64,000 nucleotides of DNA from Candidatus Poribacteria bacterium. Its GTDB lineage: Bacteria; Poribacteria; WGA-4E; WGA-3G. A program made the translations under genes and the position numbers. The stretch is from assembly GCA_958295815.1 (NCBI GenBank), contig OY282374.1, positions 2,624,856 to 2,688,855 of the forward strand. Direction: 5' to 3'. The number at the start of each line of letters is the position of its first letter. Position 1 is the stretch's first letter. Below are positions 25,702 through 33,725 of the stretch, piece by piece. The notes under the pieces were generated by a model that saw only the letters and a list, made by a program, of their open reading frames with translations, had not been told where the DNA came from and did no database searches.

Positions 25702-26224
25702 ATGAAAACACAGACGCTCTCAATGCGCAATGCCCCAATAAGCAGTATCAGTTTGCTGTTCCTCCTGCAACAACTCTCATCGGCTGTGAGGTCCTCTTTG
25801 ATACCAATCGTATCTGGAGACTGGGTCCAGTTATTTTCTCAAAGCACGTCTCCACACGATGCGAGTAACGTCCCTGCGCCGCATTGATTCACAATCAAAG
25901 GGACCCATAGTATACTTGCAGAAGTGGAATCAGGACCGACTGACTATCCAATATTGCTTATTTGATTCCTCGGAGTCTGCCATAAAAGCGGCAGCGGAAG
26001 GGAGGTCATGGTGGTTCGTTGCCCAATCACCAAAGTTTCAATCCGAGCCAAATCCTGAGAATGTCATTGGGGATGCCACATGGTTCCACACCCCAAACTA
26101 CTATAACAATCCATCTCACATCTGGTTCGTGAAAAACAATGTTCTGGTCTACATCAGTGCAACAGGGTCCCTCTCAAATCACCGCGACATTGCCCGAAAG
26201 ATTGAAGCCAAAATTAGGCGATAA
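25702..26224 (+). pseudogene. Frameshifted exported hypothetical protein
   Basis: The 5' frame from ATG 25702 encodes a signal-like start (MKTQTLSMRNAPISSISLLF) and ends at a stop at 25887. A second frame overlaps it from 25859 to 26224 and encodes SKGPIVYLQKWNQDRLTI, SSESAIKAAAEGRSWWFVAQ and HIWFVKNNVLVYISATG, ending EAKIRR. The two together look like one secreted protein of about 170 residues split by a frameshift near 25860-25890. No recognised family. A single sequencing error could also cause this. Confidence 0.45.
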
Positions 26225-26337
26225 TGAATAAAAATCGAAGTTTTTGATTATTGTTGCTTAAAAACACGATATAGAGTCAAATAAGATGGAAAAAACAAAA
26301 CACACTTGTGCATCATCGAAACCAACGGAGATTCCCA

Positions 26338-27177
26338 ATGAAAACTTATGCTTTCGCCATTCTATTGACCTTTAGCCTTATCAACATTTTGCATGCTGGC
26401 TTAGACACTGATACCACATTCAACCACGTGATAGCTATCTATCATTTTGAATCTACGGAAACAACTGATGGAGGGACGGTGTATACTGAGGACAGTGGAC
26501 CTCAAGAACTCCCCGGCAGCCTCCTTGAGGGTGCTACCCTGGCAAACGGAGGTAAAACTGGGAAATGCCTGTCATTAATAGGAGATGATGCGTTCGGCAC
26601 AGGTACCAGAATCTTCCCATACTTAACAGCTGTAGGGTTTTCGATGGTTGCGTGGGTAAAACGACCACAACAAAATCACGGTCTTGCGTTTTCTATGAGC
26701 GGGTTATACGCAGCGGATACCGAGAATATTGTCAGTTCAATAAGCCTTGGTGTGACCGCTACCGGTAACATTAAAGGCACACATATTACCTATAGTACTG
26801 ATGATATCGATAATACCGACACATCTGCGACCCTCACAACGCAAGACGAGAACATATCTAACAATAGGTGGCATCACATTGCTTACACGCTGTTTGCAAA
26901 CACTTATACGCTTTATATTGACGGAGAATCGGTTCTGGAACATGAGGCGACTGTCTTCCCCGGCTATTATGGAGATATGGTTTTGTTTATCGTAGCTGCC
27001 CCAGATAGTACGCGTAAATCACTTATTGACGAAGTTGGACTCTTTGAAACTGGATTCTCTGCCTATGAGATTGAAGGTCTCTACGATGACGGACTCACCG
27101 ATTTCCTTGAAGCAATGCCTGTCTCACCTGAAAACCAACTAACAACGACATGGAGCGAAATCAAGATCCGAAGGTAA
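26338..27177 (+). CDS. Secreted LamG/concanavalin-A-like protein with TTTWSEIKIRR tail
   Basis: A 279-residue exported protein. The start is ATG 26338, with CGGAGA 6 nt upstream; a GTG-type extension upstream would precede the signal peptide (MKTYAFAILLTFSLINILHA). Residues about 20-255 form a LamG-type jelly roll: ALYHFE-like first strand (VIAIYHFESTETTDGG), FSMVAWVKRPQ, WHHIAYTLFANTYTLYIDGE and SLIDEVGLFETGFSAYEIEG, the standard pattern of carbohydrate-binding LamG domains. It ends QLTTTWSEIKIRR, which matches the tails of the proteins ending at 11657 and 12643. Probably sugar binding at the cell surface or outside. Confidence 0.82.
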   Translation: MKTYAFAILLTFSLINILHAGLDTDTTFNHVIAIYHFESTETTDGGTVYTEDSGPQELPGSLLEGATLANGGKTGKCLSLIGDDAFGTGTRIFPYLTAVGFSMVAWVKRPQQNHGLAFSMSGLYAADTENIVSSISLGVTATGNIKGTHITYSTDDIDNTDTSATLTTQDENISNNRWHHIAYTLFANTYTLYIDGESVLEHEATVFPGYYGDMVLFIVAAPDSTRKSLIDEVGLFETGFSAYEIEGLYDDGLTDFLEAMPVSPENQLTTTWSEIKIRR

Positions 27178-27261
27178 ACTTTCCATCTCTCAACTAAGAT
27201 CCATTAGACTACAGAAGAATTTAGGAGATTTTCCAAGTCCAAAACAACTTACTGCGATACT

Positions 27262-27435
27262 ATATTAACCCAAGTTGCCACTTCTTTATTCTCACTACGA
27301 AGCAATAGCACTCTAATGAAATCTAAGCACGATTTTGGGGAATTCGGGGTTACAAACCCCTCCCACAATCAGAATATCACTTCACACGCTTTGTTGAAAC
27401 GTTCAAAATGTGTTAGTAGCAACTTGGGTTATATT
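27262..27435. mobile_element. MITE-like element with 13-bp terminal inverted repeats
   Basis: TAACCCAAGTTGC (27266-27278) and GCAACTTGGGTTA (27419-27431) are perfect inverted repeats about 140 bp apart, flanked by TATATTA and TATATTA-like AT sequence. The space between has no ORF and contains one copy of the GGGGTT palindrome (27343-27366). Size and structure suit a non-autonomous element. No transposase in the window. Confidence 0.4.
27343..27366. repeat. Palindromic repeat, reverse orientation copy
   Basis: GGGGTT-ACA-AACCCC (27346-27360) followed by TCCCAC. Read on the minus strand it is GTGGGAGGGGTTTGTAACCC plus CGAA, the same unit as at 4691 and 54500. Confidence 0.7.
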
Positions 27436-27467
27436 ATGACAGAGTGTTAGGTGAGGTGTTTCGCTGG

Positions 27468-28163
27468 TTATAACAAGGCTTCGGCAAGACCAGTAAAATC
27501 AGGGACTGTTACATCAGGTTGGTAGGGGGTATCCTCATACGGAAGTTGATAACGATTCACGAACGCTCCTCTATATCCGCATGCCCGAGCACCCATAATG
27601 TCAAATGAGTTAGCAGATACCATGATACACTCACCGACCTCAAGTCCCAGTTTCCCTGCCGCACCACGATAGACCGCGGGATGTGGTTTAAACGCACCGA
27701 CCGATGTAACCGAAATCACATCGTCAAAATCCCAGGCAACCCGTTCCGTAACGAGATATTCTAAAAATTCTGGATCTCCGTTGGACAACACCACCAATTG
27801 ATACCGAGTTTTTAACTTCGCAAGGGCAGATAACACCTCTGGAAACGGTGATAGGTGTCGCCAACCCCGCATAAACTCTTCTACCGTATCAGGCGTAGCG
27901 TCAATGCCGTTCGCTCTCAGAACGTAGTGAACTGCGCGTCGGACTGTCTCCAGATATCCGCTATGCCCAAGCATCACAATCGTGTCCTGATACTGCTCGA
28001 TGCGTTGTCGGTATCGCCACTGCGCCCAAAATTCATCTGCCGATACAGCAATAGCACGTGCCTTCAGCGATTCGTCAATAAACGGTGTCAGGCTTCCGCC
28101 TAAATCCAAAATCGTGCCAAATAAGTCAAATGTAAGTGCTTTCGTCTCCGCAAAATCCGCCAT
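27468..28163 (-). CDS. HAD-superfamily hydrolase (haloacid dehalogenase-like)
   Basis: A 231-residue HAD protein of the (S)-2-haloacid-dehalogenase-like branch. Motif I is LTFDLFGTI, with nucleophile Asp13. Motif II is QLVVLSNGD. The motif III Lys region is GAFKPHPAVY, and the acidic motif IV region is MVSANSFDIMGARACGYRGA. The cap domain lies between about 20 and 100. AAGGA precedes ATG 28163. It is downstream of the Gfo/Idh gene in the same orientation, with a palindrome (28183-28209) in the 60-nt gap. Substrate not evident; a dehalogenase role is possible but such folds are diverse. Confidence 0.85.
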   Translation of the reverse strand: MADFAETKALTFDLFGTILDLGGSLTPFIDESLKARAIAVSADEFWAQWRYRQRIEQYQDTIVMLGHSGYLETVRRAVHYVLRANGIDATPDTVEEFMRGWRHLSPFPEVLSALAKLKTRYQLVVLSNGDPEFLEYLVTERVAWDFDDVISVTSVGAFKPHPAVYRGAAGKLGLEVGECIMVSANSFDIMGARACGYRGAFVNRYQLPYEDTPYQPDVTVPDFTGLAEALL

Positions 28164-28182
28164 AAAGTGTCCTTGTTCGCGT

Positions 28183-28209
28183 GTAGGCGCGGTCAGAAAC
28201 CGCGCCTAC
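28183..28209. repeat. Perfect 11-bp palindromic repeat
   Basis: GTAGGCGCGGT-CAGAA-ACCGCGCCTAC, a perfect 11-bp stem with a 5-nt loop, in the gap between two minus-strand genes. It shares the GTAGG start of the family but has a longer, GC-rich stem. Confidence 0.7.
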
Positions 28210-28223
28210 GAGAAATCCATCTA

Positions 28224-29243
28224 TTATCCCAATTCGACCGTGCGTCCAGTTGCCATCGCTTCAAACGCCGCATCAATGACGCGCATCTGATTTACACAGC
28301 TTTCCGGTGAAACGCGGTGCGGTATACCGGTTTCTAATACCTCACACATATGCTCCAATTGCAACGCAAATTGGAAACACGGTTCAAAATCAATCACCTC
28401 TCTGCCATCCCGTGTGGTCAGCTCAATATTGACCGCTGTATTTTCATTGTTCCAAACGCGATCGAGTCGGATCATGCCCCCAGTCCCTGACATCTCGGCA
28501 TACTGCCCACCAGCACAATTAAAACCGGTAGAAATCTGGGCAACCCGCTCACCTGGAAATACTAAATGCAGGTAGGAACCATCATCCACTTCTAACCCGG
28601 CTTGTGACATTCCGGACACCCGAATCGGTTCAGCACCAAACATAAAACGGGTGTGGTGGATATTGTAACATGCCAAATCGTAAATACTACCGCCACCTTT
28701 CGCTTTGTTAAACCGCCAATTCATCTCGGGACGGCGTGTTTCAGGACCGCCGCCACCGCCACCCGTGCAGAAGGTGCTGCGGATCGCCTTGAAATCCCCG
28801 ATTGCCCCCGAATCGATAAGCTCTTTCGCCTTGAGATGCATCGGATGATGCCGAAACTTAAACGCCTCTGCCACTAAAACACCGTTCTCTTGTGCTGCTC
28901 CGACGAACGCTTCCGCCTCCGCAGCTGTTGACGTGAACGGTTTCTCACACAAGATCGCTTTGACTTGGCGGGATTCAGAAATCTGGATACCTACCTCAGC
29001 ATGGAACGCACCCCAGGTACAGATAACTGCGATGTCCAAGTTCTCAGTTTCTAACATCTCATCCAAAGAGAGATACCGGTTTTCTGGAGCCACATCATAT
29101 CGCTCACCGAAACTCGCTAACGCATCTTCCGACACATCACAGATAGCTGCCAACTCAGCACTCGGTGCTTGCTGACAGGCACTGGCGTGTGCGTTTGCAA
29201 TTCCACCTGATCCGACAAGTCCAACACGGTAAGTACTTGACAT
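28224..29243 (-). CDS. Gfo/Idh/MocA family oxidoreductase
   Basis: A 339-residue NAD(P)-dependent sugar or cyclitol dehydrogenase-like protein. The N-terminal Rossmann segment GLVGSGGIANAHASACQQAP is followed by DIAVICTWGAFHAEV, the conserved LCEKPFTSTAAEAEAF, and the C-terminal alpha/beta domain containing GSIYDLACYNIHHTRFMFG, where the conserved catalytic D/H region falls. AGAGGA precedes ATG 29243. It lies in a three-gene minus run with the sulfotransferase (upstream) and HAD hydrolase. Substrate unknown; the neighbours hint at modified sugars. Confidence 0.9.
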   Translation of the reverse strand: MSSTYRVGLVGSGGIANAHASACQQAPSAELAAICDVSEDALASFGERYDVAPENRYLSLDEMLETENLDIAVICTWGAFHAEVGIQISESRQVKAILCEKPFTSTAAEAEAFVGAAQENGVLVAEAFKFRHHPMHLKAKELIDSGAIGDFKAIRSTFCTGGGGGGPETRRPEMNWRFNKAKGGGSIYDLACYNIHHTRFMFGAEPIRVSGMSQAGLEVDDGSYLHLVFPGERVAQISTGFNCAGGQYAEMSGTGGMIRLDRVWNNENTAVNIELTTRDGREVIDFEPCFQFALQLEHMCEVLETGIPHRVSPESCVNQMRVIDAAFEAMATGRTVELG

Positions 29244-29261
29244 AATAGTTCCTCTCTGCTT

Positions 29262-30020
29262 TTAGGTTGGTGTTAACGGATAACCGTTTTCGACAATTGC
29301 TTTCTGAAGAAACTCAAATTCGTATTGCGGTAATGATGTTCCCGGTTCCAATTCCGCGACATCTTTTTTCCAACGTGCGACTGCGTCTGCTCGGACAATT
29401 ATTCGACCCAGCGAAATACCTAAGAACGCCTCAAGTTCCTTGAGAACCTTCTCCTGATTCAGCACAAAATCTTCAAAGCGGATCTGGATAACATTCTTCG
29501 GCATAGGAGTTGCCTGCATGAGTTTATACTGATAGATCCACGAAATCGCCCGTCTTTCATAAATATCGTCTGTCTCAGGGTAGACAACGCCAAAATCCCG
29601 AAGGTCATCGGTCTTGTGGCTGCCCCGAATAGAATCTCGCGGATCCCGAATCCAATGGATGTACTTTATATCTGGAAACATTCGGATTATCCACGGATAG
29701 ACGAGTGTCGTTTCAGGCAGCTTCCAACCTTTGTGGGCAGCCGGGTCTCGCAGTACATCCTCAAGGTAAGTATTGACGAGTCGCTCAAATTCTGGGTCAA
29801 TTGGCATCGTAAACAGCGGGTCGAAATCCCACGACAGCCCGCCCTGCCATTTGACGTATTGAGCCATGACTCGGCAGGCATCATACATTGCAAACGGTGG
29901 AATTTTATCACCCGAAGGGTTCAGTTGACTGCCCATGAAAACCCCACTGGCGTATAATGTGTGCGAAATGGCGCGCGTCCCAGAATGACCGCGCCCAATC
30001 ACTGTGATCAAATTTTCCAT
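29262..30020 (-). CDS. Sulfotransferase-family protein
   Basis: About 252 residues from ATG 30020; a TTG at 30041 gives 7 more but no better site. The N-terminal 5'-phosphosulfate loop-like motif is TVIGRGHSGTRAISHTL, and the 3'-phosphate-binding motif is HWIRDPRDSIRGSHKTDD, with Arg and Ser in the expected spacing. Such proteins transfer sulfate from PAPS to sugars, lipids or peptides, probably in the cytoplasm. No signal peptide and no strong Shine-Dalgarno. First gene of the minus-strand run with Gfo/Idh and HAD genes, so it may modify a small metabolite or glycan. A kinase-like P-loop was considered; the pair of motifs fits sulfotransferase better. Confidence 0.75.
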   Translation of the reverse strand: MENLITVIGRGHSGTRAISHTLYASGVFMGSQLNPSGDKIPPFAMYDACRVMAQYVKWQGGLSWDFDPLFTMPIDPEFERLVNTYLEDVLRDPAAHKGWKLPETTLVYPWIIRMFPDIKYIHWIRDPRDSIRGSHKTDDLRDFGVVYPETDDIYERRAISWIYQYKLMQATPMPKNVIQIRFEDFVLNQEKVLKELEAFLGISLGRIIVRADAVARWKKDVAELEPGTSLPQYEFEFLQKAIVENGYPLTPT

Positions 30021-30212
30021 AGTAGACAGACGTTTATACAAATCCCTTGTATATTTTCAAAAATTAAAGCATAATACTTTTTATATAGAACATCTCTTGA
30101 GATACACATTTATTTTAATTTTTTTACTGCTCGGAAAAGACATTGCTATCAGAAAACATTGTAGCAAATATCTTAAACATAACAAACTATTTTTTTCCAA
30201 GGAACTTATACA

Positions 30213-31370
30213 ATGCATAAATTTTTGGCTCTTATGAGCCTAATCGTGTTATTCGTCACACACATCGGATGTGACAGAGTCCAAACGATTACCGCCCCAC
30301 AGCAAGAACAGAAAACCCTTAAGATCGGTTTTGTCGTTGCAGGCGAACGTGTGACCTATCCAAACGGTGCAGAAATGGCTGTCACAGAAATTAACCACCG
30401 TGGAGGGCTTCTTGGGATGCCGGTCGAATTGATTGGGCACATTAACAAAGAGGCACTATTGGAAGTCTCCCTCCAAATCGCCGAACAACTCATCGTTGAA
30501 GACGAAATCATTGCACTCATTGGACCCAACCGTTCTTCCCATGCCGTCGAGGTAGGTACAATAGCACAGCGTTATGGAATCCCGATGATTACCACAACCG
30601 CAACCAACCCGAATGTAACAAACGCCGGTAATTTCGTTTTCATGGCATCCTTTACGGATAGTTTCCAAGGTGCTGTCATGGCGCAGTTTGCGAAGGAAGA
30701 CCTCGATATTACCACTGCCGCTGTCCTGACGCGACGGGGTGATCTCTATACGGAAGGTATCTCTGAATTCTTTGCGCTTAATTTCAGCAAACTCGGCGGC
30801 GAAATCGTCGCCAATGAATTCTACGAAGACGATCCGTTAGATTTAACAGCACAACTGACAAATATTACTGCAGCGAAGCCCGATGTGCTTTTCACATCCG
30901 GCTTTGTGCAAGATATTGCGTTGATCACACAACAGGCACGCGCAATCTCTCTGCAAAACGCAGAGGGTGAACCCACGATCTTCCTCGGTGCGGATTCCTG
31001 GGATAACGAACTTCTCTTTGGTAACGAGAATGCCGAAGTAGAAGGTAGTTATTTTAGCGGACACTTCTCGCCAGACACAGATGAACCGACAGCACGTGCG
31101 TTCGTTGACACCTACGAATCTGTTTATGAATCCACACCGACCGGTGGCGTCGCGGTGAGTTACGATGCCGTCAAGTTGCTTTTTGAAGCGATTGAACGGG
31201 CAGGCAGCCTCAATCCCGATGAAATCCGTCAACAACTCGCCGTCACAGAAAACTACATCGGCGCAACGCATATCGCCAGTTATGACGAAAACCGGCATCC
31301 AACCAAAAGTGCTGTAATTTTCACCATCAAAAACGGTGAAAAACAGTTCTACAAGCAAATCGACCCCTAA
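30213..31370 (+). CDS. Branched-chain-amino-acid-type ABC transporter binding lipoprotein
   Basis: A 385-residue lipoprotein: signal MHKFLALMSLIVLFVTHIGC with Cys20 as lipidation site, then a type I periplasmic binding fold (LKIGFVVAGERVTYPNGAEM-AVTEINHRGG; IIALIGPNRSSHAVEVGTIA; TTTATNPNVTNAGNFVFMAS; VLFTSGFVQDIALITQQARA; GVAVSYDAVKLLFEAIERAG). This is the LivJ/LivK family, binding amino acids or small organic ligands. AAGGAA precedes the ATG. No permease or ATPase genes are near, so it is an orphan binding protein. A degraded relative lies at 17055. Confidence 0.88.
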   Translation: MHKFLALMSLIVLFVTHIGCDRVQTITAPQQEQKTLKIGFVVAGERVTYPNGAEMAVTEINHRGGLLGMPVELIGHINKEALLEVSLQIAEQLIVEDEIIALIGPNRSSHAVEVGTIAQRYGIPMITTTATNPNVTNAGNFVFMASFTDSFQGAVMAQFAKEDLDITTAAVLTRRGDLYTEGISEFFALNFSKLGGEIVANEFYEDDPLDLTAQLTNITAAKPDVLFTSGFVQDIALITQQARAISLQNAEGEPTIFLGADSWDNELLFGNENAEVEGSYFSGHFSPDTDEPTARAFVDTYESVYESTPTGGVAVSYDAVKLLFEAIERAGSLNPDEIRQQLAVTENYIGATHIASYDENRHPTKSAVIFTIKNGEKQFYKQIDP

Positions 31371-31392
31371 GTAGGAGAGGTTTGCAACCTCG
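31371..31392. repeat. Palindromic repeat copy after the binding-protein gene
   Basis: GTAGGAGAGGTTTGCAACCT plus CG, with GAGGTT-TGC-AACCTC as the 6-bp stem. It begins immediately at the stop codon of the binding protein and precedes the Ldh_2 gene. Confidence 0.65.
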
Positions 31393-31447
31393 ATTAGGAG
31401 TAGTTCTTCAATCCGGACAGCGTACAACGCAAAGACAGGAGACAGAC

Positions 31448-32452
31448 ATGAATAGACCACCAGAAGCCTTTGTTCTCGTAGACGAAGAACGACTTCTTAA
31501 CTTCTCTACCACTTGCTTTGAAAAAGCAGGCATCACACACGAACACGCCGCAATCATCAGTCGCCTTCTCGTCAATTCTGACTTGCGAGGTGTCCGCAGC
31601 CACGGCACAGCGACTGTTAATGGATATTGCGGAGGTTTTGAAAACGGGAGTTTCAATCCAAACCCTAATATCCGGGTCATCCATGAGACACCGACTGCTG
31701 TTGTGCTTGATGGCAACGGCACACTCGGCTACCTCCCGATGGTCCGCGCCACTGAACATGCCATCGCCAAAGCAAAAGAGGTAGGCATTGGAATGGGGCT
31801 GGTGCGTTATATAGGACACTACGGATCTGCTGGACACTACGCACGCATCTGTAATGAAGCAGGTTGTATCGGTTTTTCAGTACAAGGGTATCAGAACCAA
31901 GGCAACGCTGGAAACCAAGACCCCAAACCGCAGCTTGGATACTACGGCAACCCGCCCATCTGTTTTGCTATCCCTTCTGATGAGGAGCCGCCGGTTATCC
32001 TCGACGCAGCGACCTGTATTATGGCAGACTACCAGCGCGGTCCCGATTTCGATGCCTTGCTTTCAGTCATACCCGCGGCTTTCTTCAAGAGTATAGGCTA
32101 TACCGCCGTGGCAAGTCTGCTCGGTGGGGCACTGACCGGTTTCACTGAACCACCACCCGAAGATACCGCAAAATGGGGAGGCGGAGGTATGGGTGGGATG
32201 GTACTTGCCATCGATATCGAATCCGTTGTACCACCCGACATTTTCCACGCAGAAGTCGACCGTATGGTACATGACGTCCGCGAAACCTATGAACCGTTGC
32301 CAGGAACAGATAGAGCACTCCTACCGGGCGGGATTGAGACAGAACGCACAGAAAAACACCGTCGCGATGGCATCCGTTACGGCGAGAGAGAACAGGAATC
32401 CGCACGCGGTGTCAGTGAACGCTTAGGGGTCCCACTGCCTTGGGACGAATAA
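31448..32452 (+). CDS. Malate/L-lactate dehydrogenase (Ldh_2) family, first copy
   Basis: A 334-residue NAD(P)-dependent dehydrogenase of the Ldh_2 (YlbC/MDH2-like) family, not the Rossmann-type LDH. The catalytic motif is RGVRSHGT, with His52. The Gly-rich region GTLGYLPMVRATEHAIAKAK and the segment ARICNEAGCIGFSVQG follow; the C terminus ends LGVPLPWDE. The start is ATG 31448, with AGGAG 6 nt upstream; a longer in-frame start at 31382 has no site. The downstream gene is a close paralogue 33 nt away, so the two are probably cotranscribed. Known members act on malate, lactate, ureidoglycolate or 2,3-diketogulonate. Substrate here unknown. Confidence 0.88.
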   Translation: MNRPPEAFVLVDEERLLNFSTTCFEKAGITHEHAAIISRLLVNSDLRGVRSHGTATVNGYCGGFENGSFNPNPNIRVIHETPTAVVLDGNGTLGYLPMVRATEHAIAKAKEVGIGMGLVRYIGHYGSAGHYARICNEAGCIGFSVQGYQNQGNAGNQDPKPQLGYYGNPPICFAIPSDEEPPVILDAATCIMADYQRGPDFDALLSVIPAAFFKSIGYTAVASLLGGALTGFTEPPPEDTAKWGGGGMGGMVLAIDIESVVPPDIFHAEVDRMVHDVRETYEPLPGTDRALLPGGIETERTEKHRRDGIRYGEREQESARGVSERLGVPLPWDE

Positions 32453-32485
32453 CCACCACCCACTTATAGGACAGGGAAGGAAAAA

Positions 32486-33487
32486 ATGAATAGACCACCA
32501 GAATCTTTTGTCTTAGTAGATGAGGAACGACTTCTCAATTTCTCCACCACCTGCTTCGAGAAAGCAGGACTCCCTCACGATCACGCCGCACTTATCAGTC
32601 GCTTGCTCGTCAATTCCGACTTACGAGGCGTTCGCAGCCACGGCACACGAACAGTTAATAGATACTGCAGAGGCTTTGAAGGTGGAAGCCTGAATCCTAA
32701 CCCCAATATCAGCGTTATCCATGAGACCCCAACGGCTGTCGTGCTTGATGGAAACGGCACACTCGGCTATCTTCCGATGGTACGTGCTACTGAACATGCT
32801 ATCGCTAAAGCAAAAGAGGTAGGCATCGGGATGGGGTTAGTTCGTTACATCGGTCACTATGGGTCTGCTGGACACTACGCACGTATGTGTAACGAAGCCG
32901 GTTGTATCGGTTTTTCGGTACAAGGCTCCCGGAACCACGGCAACGCCGGAAACCAAGATCCCAAACCCCAACTCGGTTATTTCGGCAATCCACCCATCTG
33001 TTTTGCCATCCCCTCCGGTGATGAACCACCTGTTGTATTAGATGCCGCAACCTGTATCATGGCGGATTATCAACGCGGTCCAGAATTCGACCCCCTGCTT
33101 TCAATCATACCCGCGGCATTCTTCAAGAGCATCGGCTATACCGCTATAGCACACCTGCTCGGTGGTGGACTAACCGGATTCAACGAACCAGCACCCGAAG
33201 ACACCGCAAAATGGAAACCTCCGCAAGGCGGTATGGTCCTCGCCATAGATATTGAATCTGTTGTGCCACCCGCAGTTTTTCACGCAGAAGTCGACCGTAT
33301 GGTACATGATGTCCGTGAAACATACGAACCGTTGCCAGGAACCGATCAGGCACTACTACCCGGTGCTATTGAAGCGGAGCGGATGGAGTATCATCGCCGT
33401 GAAGGTATCCGCTATGGTGAAATGGAACAGGAAGAAGCACGCGCCGTCAGTGATCGCCTCGGAGTTCCATTGCCATGGGATAAATAA
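32486..33487 (+). CDS. Malate/L-lactate dehydrogenase (Ldh_2) family, second copy
   Basis: A 333-residue paralogue of the preceding gene, nearly identical over most of its length (the first 20 residues differ by one: NRPPESFVL). His52 (RGVRSHGT) is conserved. Differences cluster in a short loop (KWKPPQGGMV versus the Gly-rich version in copy 1) and near the C terminus (LGVPLPWDK). AAGGA precedes ATG 32486. Tandem duplication is clear. The two could differ in substrate or form a heteromer, but nothing here shows it. Confidence 0.88.
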   Translation: MNRPPESFVLVDEERLLNFSTTCFEKAGLPHDHAALISRLLVNSDLRGVRSHGTRTVNRYCRGFEGGSLNPNPNISVIHETPTAVVLDGNGTLGYLPMVRATEHAIAKAKEVGIGMGLVRYIGHYGSAGHYARMCNEAGCIGFSVQGSRNHGNAGNQDPKPQLGYFGNPPICFAIPSGDEPPVVLDAATCIMADYQRGPEFDPLLSIIPAAFFKSIGYTAIAHLLGGGLTGFNEPAPEDTAKWKPPQGGMVLAIDIESVVPPAVFHAEVDRMVHDVRETYEPLPGTDQALLPGAIEAERMEYHRREGIRYGEMEQEEARAVSDRLGVPLPWDK

Positions 33488-33725
33488 CCTTCAGACCGTA
33501 AATGTAGATACAGTGTTTATCATATCAAGTCAATAAAACAGATTCGATTTTTCTTGATTTTTTTTGGGGAATGTTACATACTTTTAGCATTAACGAATGT
33601 ACTCAGGATACCCAGTCCACGCTTTTACCGTATTATAGAACCCAAAACAGAAAAATTCACGTATCCGTTAGATTTGCGTATCCCTGTTTAATCTTTTAAA
33701 AATTATTATAAGCGAGGTATTTGTT

